Shown here in pieces: positions 8,406-17,551 of a stretch of 64,000 bases of DNA. Position numbers and translations under genes: made by a program. Under the pieces are notes generated by a model. That model was not told the DNA's origin. It saw only the letters and a list, made by a program, of their open reading frames with translations, and did no database searches. Source of the DNA: an uncultured Synergistales bacterium (GTDB taxonomy: Bacteria > Synergistota > Synergistia > Synergistales > Aminobacteriaceae); NCBI GenBank assembly GCA_905235735.1, contig CAJOMU010000007.1, positions 1-64,000 on the forward strand, written 5' to 3'. How positions within the stretch are numbered: the first letter of the stretch is position 1; each line of letters begins with the position of its first letter.

Positions 8406-10298
8406 ATGATATTTATCGTTATAGGCTTATTCGTGGTCGTAGCAGTCGGAGCGTTCTTACGTCAGCAGGCACAGCAGAATAAAAATCAGGAATCAGAATC
8501 TCAGACACCAGTAGATCCCCATTCGCTTGATTTGCCTGATGAAGATGCAGCAGTAGTGGTTGAAGAAGATGACGATGAAACCGGATTCGTTCTATCGGCC
8601 AAGCAGATAACAGACCCGGAAAAGGCATCAGGTGCAACGTATTCATCGCATGCACCTGCCGGAGAAGAGTCACCGTATGGAAGATCATCTGAACCTAAGC
8701 AGCAGGCACAGGCAAAAGTGAATCTCCTACGATGGTGCGGACGTTCAGGAAATATTCAGCTGGATAATATGACAGTTTCAGGCCCGGTTGCTTATTGGTC
8801 GAACGGTGAGAGTTCTACTCCAGAACCTTCATGCATAGACATAACTCTTCCCGTTGAATTCCCGAAACAGGGCGATACACTTCCCGCAGACGGAGCAGAA
8901 TCATACGCATCAATGTCGCCTCTTCAACGTGGAATATATCTTACGTGGCTTGCAGGTGCACGAATTCAGCCGCCTCTTCACATATGCTACCCAACTATTT
9001 GGCTTTACGGAATCGAACGCAGAACTATCATCGACAAACTCGACCTCACAATGTGCATCAACGAGGCATTTCGACTTCTTCCATTACTGAGGTGGGAAGC
9101 GTTATCGAAGAGCGTAATTGATTTCATAACATGGCTTGCGATTCGTGTGTGGCTTCCTGATGAAGAACTTCTCGGTTACTGCAAGCGAATGAATGTTGTC
9201 CCTGAAGGTCTGCTTGATATTCTCCTGAATTCATACGCGAATTCAATGCTGCCTTTGCCATCAGCAGTAGCATTCACGGTGGTACGAACGTCAGCAAAAT
9301 TACGCCGTGAGAATGACCAGCAGGTTTATCATTCAGAAGAGGCATTGCAGAAATTCACGCCAATCTACAAGGACATATGCAAGGGAGGATTAATCTTCAA
9401 GAAACCAGAGAACATACTGAAGATTTCATATCAGCCGTCGAACCCGTCAGTCTCACTCGGAAAGAAGGATAATGACACTGTAGAAATTCCTGACTTCTTT
9501 GATGATCTTTCGGTCTTCAAGCCCCTTTTAGATTCATGGGAAGTGTTCTTACTCGCAAATAAGCCCGCTGAACCTGAAACTGATTTAGCTGACATATCAG
9601 AACGTCCTGACTTTGAAGGATTCATCTCAACACTCAGACCTGAAGGAAGCGATTTGCCTTTGATTGCGACACTTGAGAACATAGGAAAGCTAATGAAGTT
9701 CGACACATCACCGAAATCCAAAATCACAGGGAAAGAACGAAAAGCTATCGTTGATGTTGCACAGGTTGAAGGCTGGCAGATTTTGCCTGACTTGGGCGTT
9801 TCAGGAAGACAATATAACTGGAACGACAGAATCCTTCTGCTTGAACTTGAACCCGGAACTCTCTTATCGCAGAGTTATCGTGTCGCATCGTTCATTCTTG
9901 AGTTCATGTGCGCATCACTCGCCGTTGATGAAGACAGAGTATTTGAGCCTTTGAGACAGCGAATGAATGACTTCTTTACGCTAACTGAGAATGACAATAT
10001 ACGTCTTGAGGCACAGAAGCCTTTGTGTATGTCAACGCAGTACGGGCCTGAATATTACGGTGATTTTCTATGTTCGTGGCTGTCTGAAGGTGAACGTAAG
10101 AGCGTGAAGAATCTCGTGATTGATGCCGTGAAAGTCATTCCTGAATTCGCAGATAATCCTGAAGTGAATTCGGTGCTCTGTGAGGTACTCAAACTTCGCG
10201 AGGATGAAGAAGAATCACAAGGTGAAGCGTTGAAATCGTCATCTAATCGAGGAAATGATGTGCTAAATCTCATGACACTTTTATTCAAGAGTAACTGA
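8406..10298 (+). CDS. membrane-anchored TerB-N / TerB-C domain protein
   Basis: A 630-residue protein. An N-terminal membrane anchor (about residues 2-17, IFIVIGLFVVVAVGAF) is followed by an acidic, low-complexity linker to about residue 85. The next section carries a block typical of TerB-N: RGIYLTWLAGAR near 175-186 and LYGIERR near 203-209. The last 200 residues (after a KSKITGKERKAI segment) fit the TerB-C region that normally accompanies TerB-N. These domains belong to the tellurite/stress-response Ter network, where they are thought to act as membrane-associated scaffolds. No other ter genes are nearby, and a real role in tellurite resistance is not implied. The TerB core metal-binding domain is not obvious. 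Confidence 0.65.
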   Translation: MIFIVIGLFVVVAVGAFLRQQAQQNKNQESESQTPVDPHSLDLPDEDAAVVVEEDDDETGFVLSAKQITDPEKASGATYSSHAPAGEESPYGRSSEPKQQAQAKVNLLRWCGRSGNIQLDNMTVSGPVAYWSNGESSTPEPSCIDITLPVEFPKQGDTLPADGAESYASMSPLQRGIYLTWLAGARIQPPLHICYPTIWLYGIERRTIIDKLDLTMCINEAFRLLPLLRWEALSKSVIDFITWLAIRVWLPDEELLGYCKRMNVVPEGLLDILLNSYANSMLPLPSAVAFTVVRTSAKLRRENDQQVYHSEEALQKFTPIYKDICKGGLIFKKPENILKISYQPSNPSVSLGKKDNDTVEIPDFFDDLSVFKPLLDSWEVFLLANKPAEPETDLADISERPDFEGFISTLRPEGSDLPLIATLENIGKLMKFDTSPKSKITGKERKAIVDVAQVEGWQILPDLGVSGRQYNWNDRILLLELEPGTLLSQSYRVASFILEFMCASLAVDEDRVFEPLRQRMNDFFTLTENDNIRLEAQKPLCMSTQYGPEYYGDFLCSWLSEGERKSVKNLVIDAVKVIPEFADNPEVNSVLCEVLKLREDEEESQGEALKSSSNRGNDVLNLMTLLFKSN

Positions 10299-10374
10299 GA
10301 ACGTAAACTTTGTGGTTCATACAACATATCAGACAGAGATGATAAAACGAAGAAAACATGTGCAATAATATATT

Positions 10375-10407
10375 TCAGGAAGTTAATCACGGCTTCCTGA
10401 TTTTTTT
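10375..10407 (+). terminator. terminator or attenuator just upstream of the DEAD-box gene
   Basis: A perfect 8-bp stem TCAGGAAG (10375-10382) / CTTCCTGA (10393-10400) is followed by seven T. It can end the TerB-N transcript. It also lies only 22 bases before the helicase start codon, leaving no room for a separate promoter between them. Confidence 0.8.
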
Positions 10408-10429
10408 ACCAGGAGAGATTTATATTTTC

Positions 10430-12037
10430 ATGAATGATTTTGATTCATACGGACTGAGAAAAGAATTATTATCTGCACTCAATGAACACGGATTCAATTC
10501 GCCTATGGAAGTTCAGGACAGAGTATTATCATGTGAATGGAACAATGATTTAATCGTGAGAGCAAAGACAGGTTCAGGAAAGACACTCGCATTCTTACTG
10601 CCATTGATGCAGGAAATGAAGATAGGTGAGAAGAACCCAAGAGTGTTAGTGTTAGCCCCAACAAGAGAACTCGCTCAGCAGACAGCAGAAGAAGCAGAAT
10701 TTCTCGGTCGTTTCCTAAGAATAAATGTTGCATCACTCGTCGGAGGAATGGACATATACCCGCAGTTACGAACATTGAAACACGGAGCAGCAATCATAAC
10801 AGGTACTCCGGGAAGAGTACGCGACCATGTTCAACGCGGTACACTCATAACAGATGATATTGATTCAGTTGTACTTGATGAAGGAGATCTTATGCTCGAT
10901 ATGGGATTTCGTGAGGAACTCGAAGACATTCTTGACGCAATGCCCAAAGGAAGACGATGGTTATTCTCCGCGACAATGCCCGAAGAAGTCCGCGAACTTG
11001 CAGAACGTTATCTCGATGAACCTGTTACGCTTTCAGTTGATGAGGAAGACTCACAGCATGAAGATATTCTGCATCGTGTATATCGAATCCCCTCGAATAA
11101 ACGCTTTGAGGGGTTAGTTGATGTGCTGCTGTGGGAGCACCCTTCAAGAAGTCTTGTGTTCTGTCATACGAAAATGGAATCAATCGAGATTGCACAGAGA
11201 TTGCAGGATCATGGATTCAGTGCTGCGGCGTTGCAGGGTGATATGACTCAGACAGAACGTAATGCAGTTCTAGCGTCATTCAAATCAGGTTCAGTTCCTT
11301 TTCTTGTCGCTACGAATGTTGCAGCAAGAGGTCTCGATATTGAAGGCGTAAGTCATGTCATTCAGCTTGGCCTGCCTGATGACAAAGAGACATTCATTCA
11401 CAGGAGTGGCAGAACTGGAAGAGCTGGACATGAAGGAATAAATTTGATTCTCTTATCGCCTCCAGAAATTCGAAGGTTCAAGGAAATGCTGAAGGGTACG
11501 CAGATTAAAACGGAATGGCAGAACATACCAGGCATAGCAGAGATACGCAGTGCATGGAGAGATTCGGCTGAACAGGATATATTCGCAGCTCCAGTTGATG
11601 CTGACTTCGGAGAGTGCGTGAAATGGGCAGAAGATTTAATCACACGGGCTGAACCTAAAGTGATAATCGCAAAGTTACTCGCGGTATTAAGCACACGCAA
11701 TAAAGGTTACAGTTTAGACCGTGAACTTGAACGTGAAGAAGAAAAACGTAACAGGAAACCCTCACGTACAATCGCAAAGAGCAAATCATCATCATCATCG
11801 AAACCTAAAGGAGCATTCATGAGATTCAGAAGCAATAAGTCTCAGGATGTAGGCCATGTACTGAATGCAATGTGCAGGGCATTGAAGGTTGAACGTTCAG
11901 AAATAGGAGCAATAAGACTGAAGGATAATCATGTTATCGTTGAACTTATGCCGCTTGCAGTATCGAGACTTGAGAAGAGTGCAAAAGGGTTATCGAAGTT
12001 CGGATTGTACCCTGATGAAGAGAAAAGGAAACGTTAA
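10430..12037 (+). CDS. DEAD-box ATP-dependent RNA helicase, CsdA/DbpA type
   Basis: A 535-residue RNA helicase expected to unwind structured RNA in ribosome assembly or cold adaptation. Motif I AKTGSGKT is at 45-52, PTRELAQQ near 80, motif II DEGD at 150-153, SAT near 181, and ARGLDIEGV and HRSGRTGRAG near 300-335. A DbpA-type RNA-binding domain occupies about 465-530 after a Lys/Ser-rich linker. Motif II reads DEGD rather than DEAD; the Asp-Glu pair needed for ATP hydrolysis is kept. I use the ATG at 10430 because AGGAGAGA lies 12 bases ahead of it; the longer frame starts inside the hairpin. Expression must come through that hairpin or from a promoter overlapping it. Confidence 0.93.
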   Translation: MNDFDSYGLRKELLSALNEHGFNSPMEVQDRVLSCEWNNDLIVRAKTGSGKTLAFLLPLMQEMKIGEKNPRVLVLAPTRELAQQTAEEAEFLGRFLRINVASLVGGMDIYPQLRTLKHGAAIITGTPGRVRDHVQRGTLITDDIDSVVLDEGDLMLDMGFREELEDILDAMPKGRRWLFSATMPEEVRELAERYLDEPVTLSVDEEDSQHEDILHRVYRIPSNKRFEGLVDVLLWEHPSRSLVFCHTKMESIEIAQRLQDHGFSAAALQGDMTQTERNAVLASFKSGSVPFLVATNVAARGLDIEGVSHVIQLGLPDDKETFIHRSGRTGRAGHEGINLILLSPPEIRRFKEMLKGTQIKTEWQNIPGIAEIRSAWRDSAEQDIFAAPVDADFGECVKWAEDLITRAEPKVIIAKLLAVLSTRNKGYSLDRELEREEEKRNRKPSRTIAKSKSSSSSKPKGAFMRFRSNKSQDVGHVLNAMCRALKVERSEIGAIRLKDNHVIVELMPLAVSRLEKSAKGLSKFGLYPDEEKRKR

Positions 12038-12103
12038 GTATTGATTGAAGTTTAAGTTAGCGTGCTAATATACATAAATTCAAAAATTTTATGAGAGGAG
12101 TAA

Positions 12104-13234
12104 ATGTTTATGTTAGGAGATGACATAAAGAAGCTAGGCTTTGGGTTAATGCGTCTTCCTAGAATTGAAGGCAGTGATGACGTAATTGACATTGAGCAGA
12201 CGAAACAAATGGTTGATGAATTCCTTGCGGCAGGGTTCACATACTTCGACACTGCGTGGGCATATCCCGGAAGTGAGGACGCAGCACGTCAGGCACTCGT
12301 TGAACGTTATCCGAGAGAGAAATTCCAGCTTGCGACGAAAAATGCAGTGTGGATAGGACGAAAGACGAAAGAAGATGCGATTGAACAATACAATACTTCA
12401 CTTCGCAGGACAGGAGCAGGATATTTCGATTTCTATCTTCTTCACAATCTCGGAGATTCACGGACGAAAGTATTTGATGATCTTGATCTCTGGAATTATT
12501 TTCTCGGCGAGAAGGAAAAAGGCAAAATTAAGCATTTGGGATTTTCATTTCATTCGACACCTGAACAGTTAGATGAAATTCTGAATGCACACCCTGAAGC
12601 GGAGTTCGTACAGTTACAGATAAATTATGCGGACTGGGATAGTCATTCGATTCAGTCGGGGAAATGCTATGAGGTTGCACGCAGACATAATAAGCCCGTC
12701 ATAATCATGGAGCCCGTCAAAGGAGGCAACTTAGCGAGTCCTCCTGAGAGTGTGGAGAAAATCTTCAAGGATGCAGACCCGAAATCATCATGTGCATCAT
12801 GGGCATTGAGATTCGCCGCAGACCTTGAAGGAGTGATTACGGTTTTGTCTGGAATGTCGAGCATTGAGCAGATGAGGGATAATCTTTCGTTCATGAAGGA
12901 ATTTACGCACTTAACGCCCGAACAGAAGAATGTGATTGAACGTGCACGCATTGAACTCGCAAATCTTCCCGTCATACCCTGCACGACATGCAATTACTGC
13001 TCGAAGGTCTGCCCAATGGATATAGGTATCTCAGGTTCATTCGGGGCACTGAACATGTACACTCTCTACAAGAATTACGGCCTCGCAAAGATGAGACATG
13101 ACTGGGACGTTATGGGTCATGGGCACAAGAGAGCGAATGAATGCATAAAGTGCGGTGCATGTGAAGGTGTATGTCCTCAGCACATCGAGATTCGCAAGGA
13201 ACTTGAACGTGTAGCAGAGACATTCAAAGACTAG
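12104..13234 (+). CDS. aldo/keto reductase with C-terminal 4Fe-4S domain
   Basis: A 376-residue oxidoreductase. Residues 1-285 form an aldo/keto reductase barrel (LGFGLMRLP; TYFDTAWAYPGSE with the catalytic Asp/Tyr; LATKN with the Lys; FYLLHNL with the His). The tail carries two ferredoxin-type cysteine groups: C293, C296, C299, C303 and C347, C350, C353, C357. This is the common anaerobe-type fused AKR, likely acting in redox metabolism with an unknown substrate. A ribosome site (GAGAGGAG) precedes the ATG. An extended -10 (TGCTAATAT, 12063-12071) upstream may be its promoter, and a terminator follows. Confidence 0.93.
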   Translation: MFMLGDDIKKLGFGLMRLPRIEGSDDVIDIEQTKQMVDEFLAAGFTYFDTAWAYPGSEDAARQALVERYPREKFQLATKNAVWIGRKTKEDAIEQYNTSLRRTGAGYFDFYLLHNLGDSRTKVFDDLDLWNYFLGEKEKGKIKHLGFSFHSTPEQLDEILNAHPEAEFVQLQINYADWDSHSIQSGKCYEVARRHNKPVIIMEPVKGGNLASPPESVEKIFKDADPKSSCASWALRFAADLEGVITVLSGMSSIEQMRDNLSFMKEFTHLTPEQKNVIERARIELANLPVIPCTTCNYCSKVCPMDIGISGSFGALNMYTLYKNYGLAKMRHDWDVMGHGHKRANECIKCGACEGVCPQHIEIRKELERVAETFKD

Positions 13235-13248
13235 AAGAAAATTATTGT

Positions 13249-13277
13249 TCCCCTCGTTTTATTGCGGGGGGATTTTT
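13249..13277 (+). terminator. intrinsic terminator after the aldo/keto reductase
   Basis: The stem TCCCCTCG / CGGGGGGA has an 8-base loop and is followed by six T. Confidence 0.85.
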
Positions 13278-13333
13278 TATGCATATATTATAATAATCAA
13301 CAAATATATTTTTTATTCAAGGGGGTTTTTATT

Positions 13334-16300
13334 ATGCGCAATAACAAGTTTTTTGTCTCTCTTCTGCTTGTGTTTGCACTCTTTGCAGCTGCATTTGTAA
13401 TGAACGGCTGCGGCGGAAGCAGTAATAATACAGGAAGGAGGGATGAGGCAGAAATACCTGTTAATGATGACATTTTCACAGTAACTTTCAATTCAAACGG
13501 CGGCACTGATATTCCCTCTCAGCAGATTGAATACGGCGGCATTGCACAAATGCCCGAAGCTCCAGTAAGAAGCGGCTATATTTTCGTAGGCTGGTACACA
13601 GACAATAACACTTTCAGAAATATGTTCCTGTTCGGCGAAAACGGCGACAAAATCACACAGAATATCACTCTCAATGCGCAGTGGCTTGAAGACAATCCGG
13701 AGCTTTACCGTGCTGAATATGCCTTGAGTGAAATCGTCATAGGCTATGCAGACGGAGACAATTCAAAGCATGTTACCAGAGACCTCACGCTTCAGGAAAA
13801 TTCAGGCGGCACAGCAATAACATGGACTAGCAGCAATCCCGGAGTAGTCTCTACAGCAGGCAGGGTGAACAGGCCGCAGGGCAGCGATACAGACGTAACT
13901 TTGACCGCAGCAGTCTCAACCGGAAATGCCTCACGCAGCAGAGAGTTCACAGTGAAAGTTATTCATGCACATACACGACAGCGTGAAGAGATTCATAACA
14001 GTACTATAGCCGACATTGAGAACATGAACGTCAGCAATGACGAGCTGTATATCTCCTACAACAGCGACAGGACTCAGGTTACTAACATTGAGGGCAAATA
14101 CAGCGATATTGTGATTGAAAATGCCGATGATGCACTTGATGCAGTTTACGGTGTGAGGAGTATTTTAGGACTCAGCAATCCGTATGAAGAGCTTGAAAGC
14201 AGCGTAACGACTTCTGACTCTTACGGAGGGGAGTATTCATTCAGGCAGGTGTATAACGGCGTGAGGGTTTACGGAAGGAGCGTTATGGCTTCGGCTAATG
14301 CGTCAGGAGAGGCGGATTTTTTGAGTTCGAGCGTGATTGCCAGTGATGTTCTTGACGGTGCAGATATGAGGGCGGTGCTGACGGCGGAACAGGCAGAAGA
14401 AGCAGCTTTGAAAAATTACACTGGCGATGTCGTAACATTGTCTTCAGATACTGAGCTTGTGGTGTTCTCGCTGCCGATAGATTCGGAGCATGATTATCAG
14501 GCAAGTCCAGTATATGCGTACTGCGTTAATGTATGCGGCATTACGGAAGACAAGAATTATGTGAGCGAAACAGTTTTCGTTAGTGCTTCCAGCGGAGAGC
14601 CCCTTATCGCTGTCCCGAATATACTCACTGCTTCTAATATGGATTACGTAGGTAGAATGGTCTCTGCAAAGGGCATAGATGAACTCCGAAACACTGTATC
14701 ATTTGACGTAGCATACAAAGCTGATTTCGTTCCTCAGTATAGGCAATATGTTCAAGCGTATCACATGCATGATATTGATACGAACGTGAAAGTCTACAGA
14801 ATGGATATGTCTAACAGCATATACTTTTCAGACAACTATTCTTGGAATTCTGATTTCAACTATGAGTTTCTTGGCATCCCAGTTATGACAATTTCTGAAG
14901 ACGGACAACATATTTCTGCGTACAGGAATATGGTAAGGATTTTACGATGGTGGAAGGATATCTTTAACAGAGATTCACTAAACGACAAGGGAATGGAAGT
15001 CTCACTGATTGTTCATGCTTCAATTCCGTCGACCGCGATGGATTTTATTAGAATCCTTAACCCTCTTATGAAGGAAAATGTAAAAATAATATACAACAAC
15101 GCTCTCTGGGATCCTTTGACACAAACAATAGCCGTTTACGACAAGGACGAGAGATATAATTATTCATTTGCCGTAGCCTTGGATGTACTTACTCATGAAT
15201 CGGCGCATGCGGTTATGCAGTACATGACTTACTGCCCTGTCTGGGGAATAATCAATAAAGTTTCAGGAGCTATTTCCGAAGGCTATGCTGATGTTTTTGG
15301 CTGTCTTATAGAGGGCTACGAGTACGACGAGCAAAAACAATCTTGGAAGCTGAAGAACGATCCTCCAGAAACGGCTTGGCAGTTTGGAGAAATATTGTAT
15401 CAGAATAACTGCATGAGAAATGCTGCCGATCCTCACGATGAAAGGATAAAAGCCGAAGACCAAGGCATATCCCACGTATCTGAATACTCAAATAAAATTG
15501 ACATCCATCAGGCAGGGACGCTCATTCCTCACTGCGCATACCTAATGTACAAAGGCGGGCTTGACTGGCAGACTCTCGGACAGGTTTGGTACAGATCTAT
15601 GCGATTTGGCTTGAACCTGTTATCAAATTTTCAAGATGTTCGTCGCTGTGTAGTAAGAGCCGCTAGAAAACTGAATCTCTCTGCAGAACAGCTCGCAGTC
15701 ATCAAAAACGCTTTTGACGAGGTCGGCATTGAGGGAGCTTCAGGAACTCTCAGCGGCAAAATCACTGATAAGGCTTCAGGCTACGCAGTTCAGGGTGCAT
15801 CAGTAAATGCAATTCTGAACTCAGTAATTCCTCTCAACGCAGGACGACAGACTACAGGCTCAGACGGCAAATATTCACTAACGCTCGAATATTCACGCAG
15901 CAAATACCTGATTAATATATCCGCCGCAAATTACGTTGAATTTTTTGCTATGCAGGCCGTTGAGGAGAATGAAGATACACAGATGGATGTTGCACTAGTT
16001 AGGCCCGGCACAGGCTCAGGCAGCCTCATCGTCCGCAGTGCCGTCGACGACTCGCCCATAAGCGGAGTTACACTGAATTTCCGCAGCGGCTGGAACATGC
16101 GCCCGGAAAACTCTTCACCCTTCAGGACTGGAGACCTCACCGGCGAAAACGGACAGTTCAGCTTTGAGAATATCCCTTCAGGCTACTACACTGTTGAAAT
16201 GATAAAGGACGGTTACGCTGTATCATATGCAAATATTACGATCGCTCCAGGCAGCAATTCCACGCAGACTGGCTATCTTTCACCAACAATGAGCGATTCT

Positions 16301-16699
16301 GAGTACAGAATAGTCCTCAGCTGGGGAGCAAACCCGAGCGATTTGGACTCTCACCTCGAAGGGACGCACCCAAACGGAGATTATGCACACGTCTACTTCG
16401 GAAATCAATCCGGCTCTGTGAACGGCAAGGATATTTATCTCGACATCGATGATACTTCAAGCTACGGCCCTGAAACAATAACATTCGAGGCTGACCCGGA
16501 AAGCTCATATGAATATTATATTGTGTGGTATGCGGGCTCAGGCACATGGAAAGATTCAGAGGCAGTTATCAACGTCTATAACGGGACTCGTCATGTTGCC
16601 GTGTATACTGTACCCGAAGCAGATAACTCTTCAGGACGTTGGAGCGTCTTCAAGATAACGAGAGGAATATTCGCTCCGACTAACGAGATAATTTATTAG
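13334..16699 (+). CDS. modular lipoprotein metalloprotease, M4-like
   Basis: A 1121-residue exported lipoprotein: signal peptide with lipobox MNGC and lipidated Cys26. After it comes a Listeria-Bacteroides (InlB B) repeat (about 38-115, FNSNGG...GYIFVGWYTD...LNAQW) and a bacterial Ig-like unit (about 120-215). An FTP-type propeptide region follows (SFRQVYNGVRVYGRSV). The peptidase domain has the zinc motif H621-E622-S-A-H625 and the third ligand E649 in SEGYADVFG. Two carboxypeptidase-regulatory-like beta units come near 810-985, then a C-terminal module with WGANPSDLDSHL. The ATG at 13334 with GGGGG ahead gives a clean signal peptide; the longer frame does not. GGC and AGC codons look commoner here than in neighbouring genes. 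It probably digests external protein. Confidence 0.85.
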   Translation: MRNNKFFVSLLLVFALFAAAFVMNGCGGSSNNTGRRDEAEIPVNDDIFTVTFNSNGGTDIPSQQIEYGGIAQMPEAPVRSGYIFVGWYTDNNTFRNMFLFGENGDKITQNITLNAQWLEDNPELYRAEYALSEIVIGYADGDNSKHVTRDLTLQENSGGTAITWTSSNPGVVSTAGRVNRPQGSDTDVTLTAAVSTGNASRSREFTVKVIHAHTRQREEIHNSTIADIENMNVSNDELYISYNSDRTQVTNIEGKYSDIVIENADDALDAVYGVRSILGLSNPYEELESSVTTSDSYGGEYSFRQVYNGVRVYGRSVMASANASGEADFLSSSVIASDVLDGADMRAVLTAEQAEEAALKNYTGDVVTLSSDTELVVFSLPIDSEHDYQASPVYAYCVNVCGITEDKNYVSETVFVSASSGEPLIAVPNILTASNMDYVGRMVSAKGIDELRNTVSFDVAYKADFVPQYRQYVQAYHMHDIDTNVKVYRMDMSNSIYFSDNYSWNSDFNYEFLGIPVMTISEDGQHISAYRNMVRILRWWKDIFNRDSLNDKGMEVSLIVHASIPSTAMDFIRILNPLMKENVKIIYNNALWDPLTQTIAVYDKDERYNYSFAVALDVLTHESAHAVMQYMTYCPVWGIINKVSGAISEGYADVFGCLIEGYEYDEQKQSWKLKNDPPETAWQFGEILYQNNCMRNAADPHDERIKAEDQGISHVSEYSNKIDIHQAGTLIPHCAYLMYKGGLDWQTLGQVWYRSMRFGLNLLSNFQDVRRCVVRAARKLNLSAEQLAVIKNAFDEVGIEGASGTLSGKITDKASGYAVQGASVNAILNSVIPLNAGRQTTGSDGKYSLTLEYSRSKYLINISAANYVEFFAMQAVEENEDTQMDVALVRPGTGSGSLIVRSAVDDSPISGVTLNFRSGWNMRPENSSPFRTGDLTGENGQFSFENIPSGYYTVEMIKDGYAVSYANITIAPGSNSTQTGYLSPTMSDSEYRIVLSWGANPSDLDSHLEGTHPNGDYAHVYFGNQSGSVNGKDIYLDIDDTSSYGPETITFEADPESSYEYYIVWYAGSGTWKDSEAVINVYNGTRHVAVYTVPEADNSSGRWSVFKITRGIFAPTNEIIY

Positions 16700-16738
16700 T
16701 ATACATAGTTAGGCAAGAAGTTATTTATGCGTTAAGAT

Positions 16739-16775
16739 TTCTGCAGGGATGAAAAAAGTCCTGCGGAATTTTTTT
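16739..16775 (+). terminator. intrinsic terminator after the M4-like protease
   Basis: A 9-bp stem TTCTGCAGG / CCTGCGGAA (one G-U pair) is followed by seven T. The next gene's apparent start lies only a few bases downstream. Confidence 0.8.
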
Positions 16776-16780
16776 GCTTA

Positions 16781-17551
16781 TTGCGTAGAGGAAGTGCATA
16801 TAGAATTTTTGCCTCGTTGATTATTGTATTATCATTCGTATCAATAATTCCTGTTCCGAAAAAATTTATTCCCGTCTGGAACTCTCAGAATATCAGATAC
16901 TTTTGTGTCATGCTTCCCATTGCAGGAATCATATTCTCGTTCTTCTGGTTCATATTGTGGTTCACACTTTCACATCTCGAAATGCTCTCATGCAGTCTTC
17001 GGGGATTCATCATGATGCTTCTCACACTCGCATTAACCGGCGGGCTTCACATGGACGGCTTAATGGATACATGCGATGCAATATTCTCACACATGGACAG
17101 AGAGACACGCATTAAGATTCTGTCAGACACTCATGCAGGAAGTTTCGCAGTTATGGGCTGTATTATTATTCTCATGGCCAAGTCATTACTCTTCGCTGAA
17201 CTCTTAATGTCTCACACTGACATTCTCACACTCTCATTCATACCGTCATATTCGCGTCTTGGAATGTCATTGATACTCGTTAATCTTCCATTTGCAAAAG
17301 ATTCAGGTCTTGCAGTCATGTTAGGTTCATCACGGAATAAGCGCGATAACATTTCACTTGTCATTATGCTTCTGGTATTCTCACTCTTCACACATAAGAT
17401 TATTCCCCTCATTATGATTCTGTTTTCATTCTTGTGGGGTAAACTGTGCATGAAAATCTTCGGAGGCATAACGGGTGATTTACTCGGAGCATTCGTTGAG
17501 CTTTCTGAAGTCATAATGCTAATGGGATTGGTGATACTGAATTGCATCTGA
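16781..17551 (+). CDS. cobS: adenosylcobinamide-GDP ribazoletransferase (cobalamin synthase)
   Basis: A 256-residue integral membrane enzyme that joins activated cobinamide to the lower-ligand nucleoside in the last stage of B12 assembly. Hallmarks are SFVSIIPVPKKF near the N-terminus, GLHMDGLMDTCDAIF with the metal-binding acidic residues near 88-102, and DTHAGSFAVMG near 112-122. About six hydrophobic segments are visible. The start is uncertain: the TTG at 16781 gives the length expected for the family, but its only ribosome site would be GCGGAA inside the preceding terminator. The end overlaps the cobU-like gene by 10 bases. Confidence 0.9.
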   Translation: MRRGSAYRIFASLIIVLSFVSIIPVPKKFIPVWNSQNIRYFCVMLPIAGIIFSFFWFILWFTLSHLEMLSCSLRGFIMMLLTLALTGGLHMDGLMDTCDAIFSHMDRETRIKILSDTHAGSFAVMGCIIILMAKSLLFAELLMSHTDILTLSFIPSYSRLGMSLILVNLPFAKDSGLAVMLGSSRNKRDNISLVIMLLVFSLFTHKIIPLIMILFSFLWGKLCMKIFGGITGDLLGAFVELSEVIMLMGLVILNCI

